DNA of 64,000 nucleotides from contig JACPYS010000001.1 in assembly GCA_016195915.1 (NCBI GenBank), forward strand, positions 62,001 through 126,000, read 5' to 3'. The stretch's first letter is position 1, and every line of letters starts with the position of its first letter. The translations under genes were made by a program, and so were the position numbers. Below the pieces are notes generated by a model. That model did not search any database and was not told the DNA's origin. It saw only the letters and a program-made list of their open reading frames with translations. Source of the stretch: Betaproteobacteria bacterium. GTDB lineage: Bacteria > Pseudomonadota > Gammaproteobacteria > Burkholderiales > SG8-39. Below are positions 62,972 through 64,000 of this stretch, piece after piece.

Positions 62972-63412
62972 ATGTTCTCCCCCTCCAACATCAACGACAT
63001 CACCCACGTGATCCAGCTGGCGATCGCGCCGGTGTTCCTGCTCACCGCGGTGGGAAGCATCATCGGCGTCCTCGCTAATCGCCTGTCGCGCGTGGTGGAC
63101 CGGATCCGCGTGCTCGAAGAACGGACGCAGGCGGGCGAGGCGGACGAGCCGGATCGGGCGCAGCGCGAACTGCATGTTCTCGACCGCCGGCTGCGGCTCA
63201 TCTACCTCGCCATCGGGTGCGCGGTGTTTAGCGCTCTTTTCGTCGGCCTGCTCATCGTCGTCGCCTTCTTCGACGCCTACGTCAAGGCGGATCTGTCGAA
63301 ATTCGTCGGGGGGCTGTTCGTGATGGCGATGATCGCCTTCATCATCGCGCTGGTGGTGTTCCTGCGCGAGATATTTCTGGCCGTGACGAGCACCCACCGC
63401 CAGGCGCGTTAG
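62972..63412 (+). CDS. DUF2721 membrane protein
   Basis: A 146-residue protein of the DUF2721 family. It begins NINDITHVIQLAIAPVFLLT with the first helix, continues with a charged cytoplasmic helix (RLSRVVDRIRVLEERTQ and RRLRLIYLAIG), and ends with two more membrane helices (SALFVGLLIVVAFF, FVMAMIAFIIALVVF). The family is widespread in proteobacteria and uncharacterised. It lies 21 nt after hyuB on the same strand but is probably not part of the catabolic function. Confidence 0.88.
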   Translation: MFSPSNINDITHVIQLAIAPVFLLTAVGSIIGVLANRLSRVVDRIRVLEERTQAGEADEPDRAQRELHVLDRRLRLIYLAIGCAVFSALFVGLLIVVAFFDAYVKADLSKFVGGLFVMAMIAFIIALVVFLREIFLAVTSTHRQAR

Positions 63413-63431
63413 ACAGTCCCGCCTCCTGCAA

Positions 63432-64000
63432 TCAATAACTGATCGCGCGGCCCGAGCCGCCGTCCACCGCGATGGCCTGCCCGGTGATCGCGCCCGCCGC
63501 TGCGGAACTCAGGAATACGACGAGATTCGCCAGGTCCCCGGTCTGGATGAATCGGCCGATCGGTATCTCCTTCCTGCGGCGCTCGGTCACTTCATCGAGT
63601 GAAAGGCCGTCGAGTTCCGCCCAGCGCTTGAGCATGCCTTCGAGCCGCGGCGTCCAGGTGTAGCCGGGGTGGATGGTGTTCACCGTGACGCCGTCCTTTC
63701 CCGCCTGTTCAGCCAGATGTTTGGTGAAGTTGGTGACCGCCGAATTGACCACGCCATTGGTCATGCGGAACTCGGTCACGATGCGCGCCGACATGCCTGC
63801 CACATTGACGATGCGTCCCCAGCGCGCCTGCCGCATGTGCGGGAGGACTTCGCGAGCGCAACGCACGTAGCCCATCAGCTTGACGTCGATATGATGTCGC
63901 CATTCCTCGTCGGAAAGCTCGGCGAAGCGGTTTTGCGTTGAACTGACCGCATTGTTGACGAGGATGTCGATGCGTCCGAGACGCGCGAGCGCGGTCGCAA
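63432..64000 (-). CDS. SDR-family oxidoreductase (partial, N-terminus missing)
   Basis: At least 188 residues up to the right edge, lacking the N-terminal TGxxxGIG loop. ILVNNAVSSTQNRF is the NNAG-like strand and GRIVNVAGMSARI holds the Ser of the catalytic triad region. The usual Tyr-x-x-x-Lys should follow, but the sequence reads MTNGVVNSAVTNFTKHLA, where Tyr and Lys align with Asn and Asn. IHPGYTWTPRLEGML and ITGQAIAVDGGSGRA complete the fold. It may be a non-catalytic or unusual SDR. Substrate unknown. Confidence 0.85.
   Translation of the reverse strand, partial: ATALARLGRIDILVNNAVSSTQNRFAELSDEEWRHHIDVKLMGYVRCAREVLPHMRQARWGRIVNVAGMSARIVTEFRMTNGVVNSAVTNFTKHLAEQAGKDGVTVNTIHPGYTWTPRLEGMLKRWAELDGLSLDEVTERRRKEIPIGRFIQTGDLANLVVFLSSAAAGAITGQAIAVDGGSGRAISY

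Overview
The window is GC-rich, tightly packed chromosomal DNA that reads like a betaproteobacterium, most likely Burkholderiales or Rhodocyclales-like. The basis is two Bug-family tricarboxylate-type binding proteins, a MASE2 sensor, a surface-adhesin-E-like small protein, and gltX surrounded by tRNA genes. No plasmid, phage, insertion sequence or CRISPR signature was seen. The left edge cuts a carboxylesterase gene and the right edge cuts an SDR gene.

Layout. 1-8.4 kb: a Crp/Fnr regulator with an esterase, a GT4 glycosyltransferase, 3-hydroxybutyryl-CoA dehydrogenase, several small exported proteins, a formylglycine-generating-enzyme-like protein, ChaC, and an MDR oxidoreductase. 8.4-13.8 kb: tRNA-Val, gltX, tRNA-Ala and tRNA-Glu, then a SNF2 helicase and SWIM zinc-finger pair. 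13.8-20.2 kb: a secreted MORN-repeat protein with a dead protease domain, a FAH/Rid/Bug catabolic operon, a decayed DUF5615 toxin gene, and small envelope proteins. 20.3-29.4 kb: a four-gene MdtABC/MuxABC-type RND efflux operon.

30.2-44.3 kb is the most distinctive part. A five-gene minus-strand operon encodes NfnA-like, NfnB-like, KorA, KorB and a 745-residue protein ending in a one-cluster ferredoxin. A MASE2-PAS-PAS sensor gene separates it from a plus-strand korC-korA-korB operon, which encodes a second 2-oxoacid oxidoreductase with its own flavin/NAD(P)/ferredoxin subunit. A third enzyme of the same superfamily, a fused indolepyruvate oxidoreductase, lies at 48-51.6 kb beside an Lrp/AsnC regulator. 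Between them lie two paralogous Ala/Glu-rich coiled-coil genes, one built from exact 423-bp units.

51.7-64 kb: Lrp regulator, threonine aldolase, a GNAT, a DMT transporter, an aminotransferase, YjbQ, a small conserved protein, an M48 lipoprotein protease, a Bug-HyuA-HyuB operon, a DUF2721 protein and the partial SDR.

Together, the 30-51 kb stretch suggests strong investment in low-potential electron transfer: CoA-dependent 2-oxoacid oxidation coupled to ferredoxin and NAD(P)H, either with a bifurcating transhydrogenase (first operon) or with a built-in NAD(P) reductase (second operon). Function is inferred from domain content and gene order. Substrates cannot be read from the sequence alone.
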